Shown piece by piece: positions 12,401 to 24,400 of a stretch of 64,000 nt of DNA. Numbering within the stretch: the stretch's first letter is position 1; the number at the start of each line of letters is the position of its first letter. The position numbers were made by a program, and so were the translations under genes. The stretch comes from Heterohyrax brucei. Lineage: Eukaryota; Chordata; Mammalia; Hyracoidea; Procaviidae. The notes beneath the pieces were generated by a model, which had not been told where the DNA came from, searched no databases, and was given only the letters and a program-made list of their open reading frames with translations. The DNA is taken from NCBI GenBank assembly GCA_028571685.1, contig CM053156.1, positions 88,291,049-88,355,048 of the forward strand. Direction: 5' to 3'.

Positions 12401-15400
12401 GCAGGGGGCAGGGGACCATGCTCTTAGGCAAAATCGAGGCCAATTGGCACAACTAGCGTTTTCCTAAGAGAGGTCTCTGCACCCCACATTGGTCAGTGGC
12501 GTCTGGGGTCTTAAAAGCTGCCAAGCTGCCATCCGAGGACAAAGCAAATGGTCCCAACTCAGCAGGAACGGATGCTCACCGAGGACCAAAATGACATGCG
12601 GTGAAGACAACCTAGAAGACAGAGAGACCCACAAGACTGGGTGCCTTCATCGACTTGGGACTGGAAGAACCAGATGGTGCCCGGCCACCACCAGTGATAG
12701 CCACGATGGAGCTCACTAGGTTGAGTCTCACTGGCAACACAAGAATAAAAAGGGGTGCATCCTGAGATCTCCACTAAAAGACCTCAATTGATGGTCCAGC
12801 AGTTTCGGGGTTCCCCTGAGAGCATGGCCCCCAGCCCTGAGGCTGCCCTTACCCATAAACTATAACCAAGGTCCACTCTTCGGACAGGAATGGATTGGAC
12901 TTGGCAATGCAGAGTGACCATATATTGGTTGCACTTTATGGTTCTATACATCTGTAGGATATCATCCTGCTGACCTCTGGCTGGAGGAAGGAGAGTGGGT
13001 GGAGAGGAGCGGAAAGGAGGCTGTTGGGGGGATGAGACATGTATTGAGCAGAGAGGAATAGTGTGCTGTCACTGGACAGGGAGAGCAGTGGAAGGTGCAT
13101 ATAGATGGGCATGTAAATTTATATGGGAATGTACATTTTCACTCAGTCACGTTAAATAAAAAAAAAAAAAAAAGTTAAAAGACCACCTACAGAATGGGAA
13201 AAAGTATCTGATCTCCATAATCTACATGGTTCTGCCAAATATCAACAAGAAAAAGGTAAATAACCCAATTAAGCAGTGTACAAAGTAGATGGGCAGACAA
13301 TTCACTAGAGAGGACACCCAGGCAGCCAAAAGACACGAGGAAGTGCTTATGATCATTAGCTGCAAGAGAAATCCAAATCGAAACTACAGTGAGGCAGTTT
13401 CTCATCTGAACAAGGTACATAATCCAAAAAACAGAAAACAACAAATGCTGGAGAGGCTGTGGAGAGATCAGAACTCTCCTATACTGCTGGTGGGATTGCA
13501 AAATAGTACAACCTCTTTGGAAAGCAATCTGGTGCTTCCTTAGAATACTGGAAACAGATATAACATTTGATCCAGTAATCCCACTACTTGGAATTTATCC
13601 TACAGAAACAAAAGCTGTCACGTGAACAGACACATGCACATGAATGTTTACTGCAGCACAGTCCACAACAGCAGAAAGATGGAATCATCCTAGATGCCCA
13701 TCAGTAGGTGAATGGATAAACTACGGTACATGTACTCAATGAAACACTATGCCAAGCCAACCAAGCGCCACTGAGTGAATGGAACACTATGCAATGATAA
13801 AAAAACCAATGATGATTTTAGGAAACAGCTCATGACCTGGTTTCCACTGGCAGACATTATGCTGAGTGAAATCAGTCCGTGGCAAAAGGACAAAGATTAT
13901 ATGAGACCTCTACTATAAGGACTTTAAAACAGCCTTGTGTTCAGAAGACTCTCTGACAGCTACAAGAGCGGGAGGCCAGTGAGGATTTATCATAGATTAG
14001 ACAGTTGAGAGACTAGAAATTTTCTTCATTTACTGTATCCTCAGGGGAGGGGAATATCTAACTGCAAATAAGTAAATAAATAAATGTTTGTTAAATTTTC
14101 CAAATTTCTGTGAGCCCTTTTGGTTTGGCAAAGGTAAATTAAATTACAAACTGAATACTAAACAATAATAATTTAGTCATGAAAAGGATATAAAAACATA
14201 GAAATCTTAAGGCTTTTTCATTACAATCTCTGGTTTTACTGTTTCTTAAATTGACTTTGGCACATTGTAATTTATTTCTCACATATCCACTACCATCTTT
14301 TATATCAGAAACAAATAAAAAAGGTTATTTTGTTAATCCCCCCCAAAATTTGTCACTGCCTGGTTCAGAGCCCACAGTAAATGGGAACCAAAAATGGTCC
14401 ACTTGTTGAGCACCCAGGCAATGAACATCTAATTAAATATAGTGCGAGGTTGCTGCAAAAGACGTCTTTAGAAAGTGCTGAAAACTAAAGATGTTACCAT
14501 CTTGAAGACTAAGGTGCGCCTGATCCAAGCCATGGTCTTTTCAACTGTATCATGTGCATGCAACCGCTGGACAATGAATAAGGTAGGCAGAACTCAGGCC
14601 TTTGTATTGCGGTGTTAGAGAAGAATACTGAAGGCAGTACCACGGATTGCCAAAAGAACAAACAGAAAAAGTACAGCCAGGGTGCTCCTTGGAAGCAAAG
14701 ATGGCGAGACTCTGCATCTTACCCACTTTGGACATGTTGTCAGGAGGAATCAGTCCCTGGAGAAGGACATCAGGCCTGGCAGAGGGTCAGTGAAAAAGGG
14801 AAGACCCTCAAAGGAGATGGACTGACATAGTGGCTGCAACAATGGGTTTAAATACAAATGACTGTGGGCACGGCACAGGACTGGGCAGGGTTTCCTTCTG
14901 TTCTTCACTGGGTGGTTGTGAGCTGGAACTGACTAGACGGCACCTAACATCATCACCACAGAACAGCACCCAAGAAGGTAGATGAGGATTATCTAGGTTT
15001 CGAAAATGGAAAGGTAAGATGCAGAACTGGTAACAGGATGACAGAAAACGAAGGCTGTTGCTGCTGGGTGCCACAGTGTCAGTTCTGACTCACAGCTGTT
15101 CCACAGACAACAGGACGAGACACTGCACAGGTTGGCTCTGTCCTCAGTCCTTCCACGGGGGTCCACTGCCACAGCCACTGTGTCAGTCTGCCTGGATTAG
15201 GGCCTTCCTCTATGTCACTGATTCTCCACTCTACAAAGCATGATCTCCTTCTCCAGGGACTAATCCTTCCTGAAAACATGTCTAAAGTATGTGAGACACA
15301 GTCTCACCATCCTGGCTTTCAGGAGCATTCTGGTTGTACTCCTTCCAAGGCCGATTTGTCTATTCCTTCGGCAGTCACGGTACAGTCAATATTCTTCGTC

Positions 15401-18400
15401 ACCACAATTCCAAGGCGCCAATTCTTTCGCCCTCCTTATTCACTGTCTGGCTTTTGCATGCATACAAGGGGACTGAAAACATCATGGTTTGGATCCCGTA
15501 CACCTTATTTCTTCATGGAAACATCTTGACTTTTCCATACTCTAAAGAAGTCTTTTGAAAATTTGCCAAATACAATGTGTCTTCTCCAGACTTGATGGTC
15601 TGACACCCTGAAGGATCACCCCAGGGCATGGCCCCTGGACTCACTCCTACCCCAGAGCTGAAACTAGCACTGAAGACAACTCTTTAGACAAAAATTGGAC
15701 TAGACTGTAAGACAAGCTGTTGGAGCAGCTCTGCTACAGTAATGACAGGGAAGGTGCAGAGGACAGGACAGGACTAGGCGGAATGAGCATCAAAGTACAG
15801 AGTAGAAGGGACGAGTGTGCTGTCACAGGGCTGGGACAGCAGACAGAGCTGCATAAGGGGGTGTGGGGTGTGATGTCGCAAAGTGACTTTGTAAATTTTC
15901 ACTTAAGCATAATAAAATATTTTAAAAAACGTAAAGCATGTTGATTTCTCGACTGCTGCTTCCATGGGTATTGATTACAGATCTAAGAACAATGAAATCC
16001 TTGACAACTTCAATCTTCTCTCCCTTTATCATGATGCTGTGTATTGGTCCAGGTATGAGGATCTGGGTTTTGTCTTGCGGTGTGATTCACAGTGAAGGCT
16101 GTGGTCTCTGACTTTCATCAAGCAGTCGCTTTCAGCCAGCAAGGCTGTATGGGGCCTTACACAGGCTGTCAGTGAGTCCCCAGTCCTGACGCAGGGCTGT
16201 CTTCCTGTCGTCCATGAACTCACTCACTCACCTGACAGAGCCTGAGGTGCACACCTGTCTATGTCAAGAAATTTGAACCACAATGCCGACCTTTCCTGAC
16301 TTTAAACCCTGCAGTAAGTATCCCTTTGTTCTGTTGAAATGACTGCCTCTTGATCTGTGTATAGGTTCCTCACGGGCACCATTCGGTGTTCTGGAATTCC
16401 CATTTTTCACGGTGTTATCCATAATCTGCCATGGTCACACAATGGAATGCATCTGCGCAGGCAATGAAACACAGGTAAACATCTTTCTGATCTTCTCTGT
16501 TTTCAACCAGGATCCATCTGACATCAACAAAGGCAGCCCTGGTTTCACATCCTCTTCCGAATCTGGAGTGAATTTCTGGCAGTTTTCTGTACTTCTGCAA
16601 CTGTTTTTGAATTATCTTCAGCAGAAATGTACTTGCATGTAGTATTAATGATACTGTTCAGTAATTTCTGCATTCTCATGGATCAGCTTTCTTTGGCACA
16701 AGCACACAGGTGGCCAGGTAGCTGTCTCCTCAATTTCTTGACACAGACCAGTGTGTGCCCCAAGCGCTGCACCTGTTTGTTAAGACATCGCACTTGGTGT
16801 TCTGGCCGTCCCTAGAGGTTTGTTTTCTGCTACTGCCTTCAGTTTAGGTGGACTTCTGTCAATACCATTGCTTCTTGTTCATATGCTACCTCCTGAAAAG
16901 ACTGGACACCAACCACTTCTTTCTAGTACAGTGACTGTGTGTTTCCTCCATCTTCTGATGCTTCCAGTGTTGTTCAATATTTTCCCCATAAATCCTTCAG
17001 AATTGCAACTTGAGGCTTGAATTCTTTCGTCAGTTCTTTCAGTTTGAGAAATGCCAAGCACATTATTCCATTTTGGTCTTCTAACTCCAATACTGCACAT
17101 TTCATGATACTCTGCCTTCTTGAGCTGCCCTTTCAAATCCTCTAATCAGCTTTTACTTTATCATTTCTTCCATTCTCTTTAGCTACTCTATGTTCAAGAG
17201 TTTACATGACCATTTTAGAGTAGGTTACCTACAGTTATCTGGAAAAACAAAACCAATAAATTGTTTACATGTCATATATATTCATACTTATACATACAGA
17301 CAGAATAAATATAAATGGATCTCTTGCTACATATATACAGTTATCAAGGAAATATCTCACGCACTTCTAGAGGCCGGAGGCATCTGTTGACTCCTGCAGC
17401 GGCAGTGGCTGGCAAACCTAAGACTGGCAGGTCAGCCGCTGGTTCAGGTCTGGAGAACTGGAGGTCAGACGAACAGGAGTGAGCTGCAGGATCCAGAGGG
17501 AGGAAACCTGCAAGCCCTGCCAGGTGTGCACATACACTGGCTGGTGGCCACACCCCCAAAGAAACACTCTTTCAGTCGACCGGCCTCTCAGGAGGAATCC
17601 CACTGTGGAGGTGCTGCATCATTATATGACTATCCCATTCTAACTGCCACACCGCTGAGAATCACGGCCCAGCCAAGGTGACACACAACTCACACAATCA
17701 TGACTGTTATCAAATTTATCCACCATGAATGCCAAAGACGACGAAATGAAGACTTCTATAAGCTTCACTCCAATATGTATCAAACATGCAGCCAAGATGC
17801 ACTGATTAATTACTGATGACTGGAATGCAAAACTTAGAAAAACAAGAGGAATTAGCAATTTGAAAATACGGCCTTGGTGACAGGAACAATGCCAGAGATC
17901 ACATGATAAACTTTCCCCAAGACCAGTGACATTTCAAAAACTTTTTCCAATGACATAAATGGCAACTATACACATAGACCAGATGGAGAACAAAAGAATC
18001 AAACTGACTACATGTTTGGAAAGAGACAGCGGGAAAACTCAGTATCAGTCAGAACATGGCTGGCACTTAGTGAAGAACAGACCACCAGTGGCTCATGTGA
18101 AAGCTCAAGTTAAAGCAGAAGAAAATTAAAACAAGAGCAGGGGAGCCAAACCAGGAACCTGAGTATATCCCACTTTCATCTGGAGAGCATCTGAGGAACA
18201 GATCTCACATACTGAACACTAATGACTGAAGACTAGACCAGTCATGGGATGACATTAAGAACTTCACAGACGAGGAAAGTAAAGCCAAAGGATGTCAGGA
18301 GACTCTGGGACATGAACTTGAACTTGCCAAAGCAAATGAAAGAAACCATGGTGTATCACCCCCAGACACACTTTTAGCTTAGTAATGAAGTCACACCTGA

Positions 18401-21400
18401 GGCTCACCCTTCATTCAAAGACTGGACAGGCCCATAAACAAAATGAGACTAAAGGTAGCCCCTAACCCAGGGGCAAGGACTAGAAGGCAGGAGGGGACCG
18501 AAAAGCTGGCAATAGAAACCCAAGGTTGACAAGGGAAGAGTGTTAACATGTTGTGGAGTTCTTAAGAAATGTCATCAAACAGTATGTGTATCAATTGTTT
18601 AATTAGAAGCTAGATGTAAAGTAGAACAAAAAAAAAGATGAAGTAAAAGAGCTCACGAGAGGATTTCAAAGGATGGCTCCAGAAGACAGATGTTCTTGGT
18701 GGTCATTAATTCCACTTTGTATACTGAGTATAGTATGTACCAAGAAAAGAGAAGAAAGTATTTCAGTATTTACCTCACACCTGACACTGTATCATCAGCT
18801 TATTCACAGTGCCTTAAGGTAAGGAAACCAATGTGCAGGAATTAACTCAAAAATATCACCCAGCTAGCAAAAGGCAAGCCAAGCCTAAGGGCCGTGGAGT
18901 CGGATCCCAGATTTAAACACAATTATGTGTGACGCAAACCTCTTTCTTCCACACCTCGTAATAACGAGTTAGAGGAATCTCTACAGCAAAGGCTGGTGGT
19001 TCAAACTCACCCGCCCCTCCATGGGAGAAAGACATGATGCAGAGAGTCACAGCCTCAGGAACCCTAGGGGCACTTCCACTCTGACTGAAAATCAACTTGA
19101 CAGCAATGGGTTCCTCTTTCTCTCTCAGAGGGGCTGGGGGCTTCCAACTGCTGACTTTCTGGTCAGCAGCTAAGGGCTTCAGCCCTGAGCCACCAAGCCC
19201 TTCGCTGCTGCATCAGCTCTGTCTAACTCACAGTGACCCCACCAGACCAAACAGAACTGCCCGCCCCGTTTCCCAGGAGGGGGTGGGAGGCTAAGACAGC
19301 CGATCTTCTGGTGCGCAGCCCACCTCAAACCTGGAAGTAAAGGTCACAAACTGACCTACGGTGAAATGTGAAAGATGTGTAGGTACTGAAGGAGACGTCT
19401 GCTGGAATCCAAAACGGATGCACGTCATTTGGATAACAGACTTCGGAAGTGATCATTTCTGCCACAGAGCTCACATCAGAGCTCCACCTTCCACGCTGCC
19501 ACAGGGCTCCATTCACATGGCTATGTTTTTAAGTGTGGGGTTTTCAGAGGTGGGGAACTGGATCTTACTTAGTTTTTGCCCCAACCCCTGGGCCAAACTC
19601 CAATCCTCATGTAAATAATGCATGTTTGGTTATGACTACAGGCATATTAGTTCATTCAGATATATCTGACAGAAGAAAATAATACATATCCTTACCAAAA
19701 AGAGTAGATGTGAACTTGGTGAATGACTTCCTCTTGTATCTGGTAAATTTTTGTCACTGCTTTGAGGTGAATTTACTGAACCTCCAACTCCATTTTTACT
19801 ACTTAAAGATTCAAGTGATGTGTTTTTTGGAGACAGTGATACAGATTTTGTTGTCACACAGTTGTAATCCTGAGTAAAATCCCTCTCTGTTATTTTTGCT
19901 ACACCTACATTACCCCAACAAAACACATTAAAAAAAAAGATGGCAAGTGTTATCACTTAAATATTGGTGTCTGCTTTAAAAATAGCCTAACAAACTATAA
20001 GTCTTAGAATTTACTCAAATCATCAAATTTTAACTGTGCTTAAAAAGGATAAAATTTCAATAAATCAAGACCAAAACTCTAAAATATTTTGTAATTCTTT
20101 GAAAAATGTTTTGTTTTGGTAAGTATCTGTGGCCAAATTTAAAACTGTTTAAGTGTGACCAAAAAAACTTTCAAAACAAAGCTGTTTAAAGGATAAAGAG
20201 GAACATAATGGTCTTAAGTATTTGGACCACAGCCTACACTATCATACATACTACAAATTCACAGGATTTTACGGCTGAAAGAGATTTGGTCTAAACCCTT
20301 CATGTATGAATGAGAAAATCCATGGCTACAGTCAGTCAGTATAAATGAATTTTCAGAAAGACAGTTTCGATATACAGGACACATCCTCTCAGTATGTGCA
20401 TATCTGAAATGGCAACAGCCCTGAGCACTATGAGAACACTCTAGAAGAATACTCTAGAGGAAGCTAAGTACATTAACTGAGAAGCTTTCAAGTCTTGAAC
20501 TTTCATTGAAATGGTTAACACGTAGAGATGCCTTAAAATATCCTTCAAAGGAGCTAAAAAAAAGTATACACTTTCTATGCACATATACACATGCCAGCGT
20601 TCCAAAGAACATGAACTTTTCTTTAGCAGTTATTTCTAAAATAACTCTTCATAAACATAACCCACAATGGGAGTCCCAGTATGTACCAGGACGTTTCTTA
20701 AGAGATGCTAGTCAATGACATGGCAAAAGAAAAGAGAAGCTTCCAATTACTTCCATGGTTTCAAATGTATTTTGAACTAAAAACACTAAAATTGCACATT
20801 TATTTACACTTTTACATTATAAATTGTGAATCATGCAATTCTTACATTGAAGTATTTTAACTTTCTAACATGGAAAAGTTCAGTATCTTAATAATACTGT
20901 CCCAAGTCTACCTAGCAAAAACTTAGTTGCTGGCATTAACCAGTTTAAAAATGAGGTGTAACTACCTACTACTTTAAATATAAGCCCTTGAAATTATTTT
21001 TGAAATTATATTGTCACCACATTAAAGTTAGAGGGAGCTATTCAGCTGAAGGAAAAATGAAATGGTACCTCTCATTACTTCTATTGATGATGGAGTCCCA
21101 GATGAAGACACTGGGGAGAAGTCTGTGCTGTCATCTGTCACCATACCTTGCGGTGGCTTCTCGGGTGTCTCAGCAGGGGAAGTATCCTGTTCTTTCTTTG
21201 GTAGCTTCATGATTTGACTTCTAGAATGGATAGACTCGACGGTACTTGGCTTGGCATTTTCCTCCTAAACGTACCAATAACTTTCAAATTATACTCAAAT
21301 AGATTTATATTTAAACATATGAAGAAATTTAATACATTAGATATTAAATATCTTAAATGTACACACTCTGTTACTACACACTGGCATAACACGGCCGCAG

Positions 21401-24400
21401 CTACATACAGGGAAAGACTTCATAGCACGCTACGGCTGCTAACTAAAAGGTCGGCAGTTCTGGAAACTACAGGACAGGTCTACTCTGGCCTATAGGGTCA
21501 TTATGAGTTGGAATCAATTGGATGGTGGAGGCCTAGTGTTTAAAAACCTTTCCACAATAGGTGGCTGGGAACAGGTCTACAATATTAAGAGATTTACAGA
21601 AGTTAGGAACAGGCACAGGTAGGGCAGTGTACAGGAAGAACTTCAGATCCCAATATTTTTACTTCACTCACGAGGAAGATCCACAGCTTTCTAAACATAA
21701 TTTTAGAAAGATCAAGTAATGCTATTAACTACAAAGATACTAAGTCAGTTATAATTTTATTAGAGTCTGACATTTGTTCTGTAACATTAATGCCAAGTTA
21801 TTACAAAATTGAGCATTATATTGCCTATGGATCAACTTTTAAAATTAGTCTGTTTTTTCATGCAGCAGAGAAAGTCTTAAAAAGAAATGGTAAAGTAAAT
21901 TTAACATTTTTACGAATACATACTACATATTGTTGTAAGAGCCTTTTATATATTAGAAACCCTGGTGGCATAGTAGGTTAAGGGCTATGTTTGCTAACCA
22001 AAAGGTCAGCAGTTCAAATCCACGAGGTGCTCCTTAGAAACGCTATAGGGCAGTTCTACTCTGACCTACAGGGTCGCTATGAGTTGGACCCAACTCGACA
22101 GCAGTAGTTTTTTTTATATATTAGTAATATGAATTGTGGAAATTCCGGTGGCATAATGGTTAAGTGCTATGTCTGCTAACCAAAAGGTTGGCAGTTCAAA
22201 TCTGTCAGGGGCTCCTTGGGAACTCTGGGAGGCAGTTCTACTCTGTCTTATCAGGGTTGCTACAAGTCTTAATCAACTTGACAGCCAATGGGTTGGGTTT
22301 TAACATGAATTGTATCTGTTTACCTTTACTGGCAATTTCTCTTTAACTGGATTTGAAAATTCTGGCTCACTCTCTGATTCTGAAGTTGAGGAGTCCTTAT
22401 AATTCTTTTTTCTTTTTGCTGCTCTTCGTGGAAGTCTTGTTCGCCCACCTGGAACTGCCTCATCTACCTGTTTGGTGACGTTTTTGTTGGGTGTCTTGAA
22501 GAGAAAAATCCCCAAATATTACTCAACCAATATTTCACATACAATGAGTACAAGTTATTTGCTATAAAAGTGGCACTGAAACAAGATGTATATAATGATG
22601 GTAATAAAAAGACTCCTGGTTATTACTCCCTGAAAAGGACTGAGTTTTGTCTTCCCATGTATCTTCTCTACCACCTTTTGACCCCTATCATTAAATTATT
22701 AAGAGGCCATATATTTATTCTCCAAGTTAAAACCTAAAAACATAAGAAAAAGTGACAGATACAGACGTATCTATAACCCCATAACCACAGAACAAAAGAG
22801 ACTGAAAATAAGGACCACCTGATTAAAAAAGACAGGAGAAGGTGGGAGAGTGTTCAGAGGCAGGAAAAGTTACGGAAAACTGGTAACAAGGAAAACTTAA
22901 TTTTAAAGGGATTTTGAACATAAACTTCTTGGCTTTACCACTTTATGTCTTGGTTGTCCGCGTTCCAGGGATGATCCTGCAATTCAGAAAAATATGGTTC
23001 AACTTTTCAAATAGGTAAGAATTGGCTTACTATTTATTAAAACAATACATCTTTATGCTCATTCAAAAATTTAAATTTCAAGATGATCTGAGGCTAAGCC
23101 AATACTGTTAACTTGTCCAGTATTTGGTATGCTATCAATTACCAATTTCCCTTCTCCTCCTTTACATTATAAAACTTTTAACCATACAAGTAAATACACA
23201 ACATTAGTTGTAAAGTTACCACCCATTAATCTACCATATTAAGAATGAGGTTATGAACAGTGCTGCATCTACTTCTGTGCGCTCTCTTATGCCACCCTCT
23301 GTGCTGCCTTCACCTGCTCCCTGGCTCAAGGGAATCACGATCCTCAAAGTTTTCTCCTTCACTTGTTCTGAAAAAACAGTATTTCATTCCACAGGTATGT
23401 ACACTTAAACAATATGACTTTTTTAAAAAACAAAAAAAATGGATCACGTTAATATTCTATCATTTGCTTTCTTTTTCATCTGCCATTTTGTTCCTAAGAC
23501 TAAGCTCATGTCCTTGCTCCCTTTTTTGCCCTGCAAAATGTTTTTGCCTTGCTAAATGTTTTCTGAAGCCTAAGAAATGAGTTTATGCAAACGATGAAAA
23601 CAATGCAGTCTTGGAAAGAAAACTCCACAAATATATAATGAGCAACAATCTATCTCATATACAGTGACTTACAGTCACTCACATAAGACAAATTATTCAC
23701 TCACAGGATCAGTTTTGTATTACTGTCAAAGTACTCCAACATTTAACATCTGCCCAACAGTTCTAATCTTTCACTGTGTTCTGTCTTTACTGGTAGATTT
23801 TCCCATTAGGCCATTAAACTCCCTGAAGGCACAGGAGTCTTGTCACGTTTCTAACTGGCTTGTAAGACAGCAGTGAAGTACCCCAGTGCTTCTCTGTTTA
23901 CCTTTGTCAATCACCATCTTTCCACCAAGAAGTTCCCATTACTGTGCTCCCTTATACACTGCTATTTCATACTTCAGTCCCCATCATACGGGATTATCTT
24001 GCTGTCCCTTTTATATACAATGAGCGCATTTCTCTCATACTGTTTTTACTTCTTTTCAAACTACCACCCAGTCTTCCTCACCACAAAGAGATCACTATCA
24101 GTTATTCTCAACCTAACAAAACTAAAAGCTGTTCCCCTAAAACAAATATAAAGTGACTGAGATACTCAAAGTTATCCTTAGGTCTTCTTTTAAAAGTGGA
24201 CTACAAAAAGTTCTGTGTATTAGTTAACACTGAAATTAAGGTAAAGCTGCTAAAATCATAATTATCTCTAGTCAAAAACCAGTACCTTTAACTCTTATAA
24301 ATTGCTTCAGCAGAGTAAGTATCACAAAGAAAAAGCAGGAGGATACGTTGGAAAAACCTTTTCTGAACTATTTCTTGTTGTGCTGTTAGGTGTCATCAGT

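Larger units (their letters stand above)
5992..13173 (+). mobile_element. Full-length L1 retrotransposon, inactive
   Basis: About 7.2 kb: 5' UTR beginning at ggaggcggtg with a YY1-like CAAGATGGCGG at 6005-6015, ORF1, an inter-ORF spacer, ORF2, a 3' UTR with a G-rich tract and a poly(A) tail after AATAAA-like sequence. It retains the typical 5' start, so it inserted at full length. It lies in intron 27 antisense to SYCP2. Flanks are older L1 pieces; I could not define a clean target-site duplication. Both ORFs contain stops, so it cannot be autonomous. Confidence 0.92.

Noticed and set aside
22140-22303. tRNA gene suggested by A-box-like and B-box-like motifs
   Set aside because: These are the internal promoter remnants of a tRNA-derived SINE; no cloverleaf or CCA-end structure is preserved.
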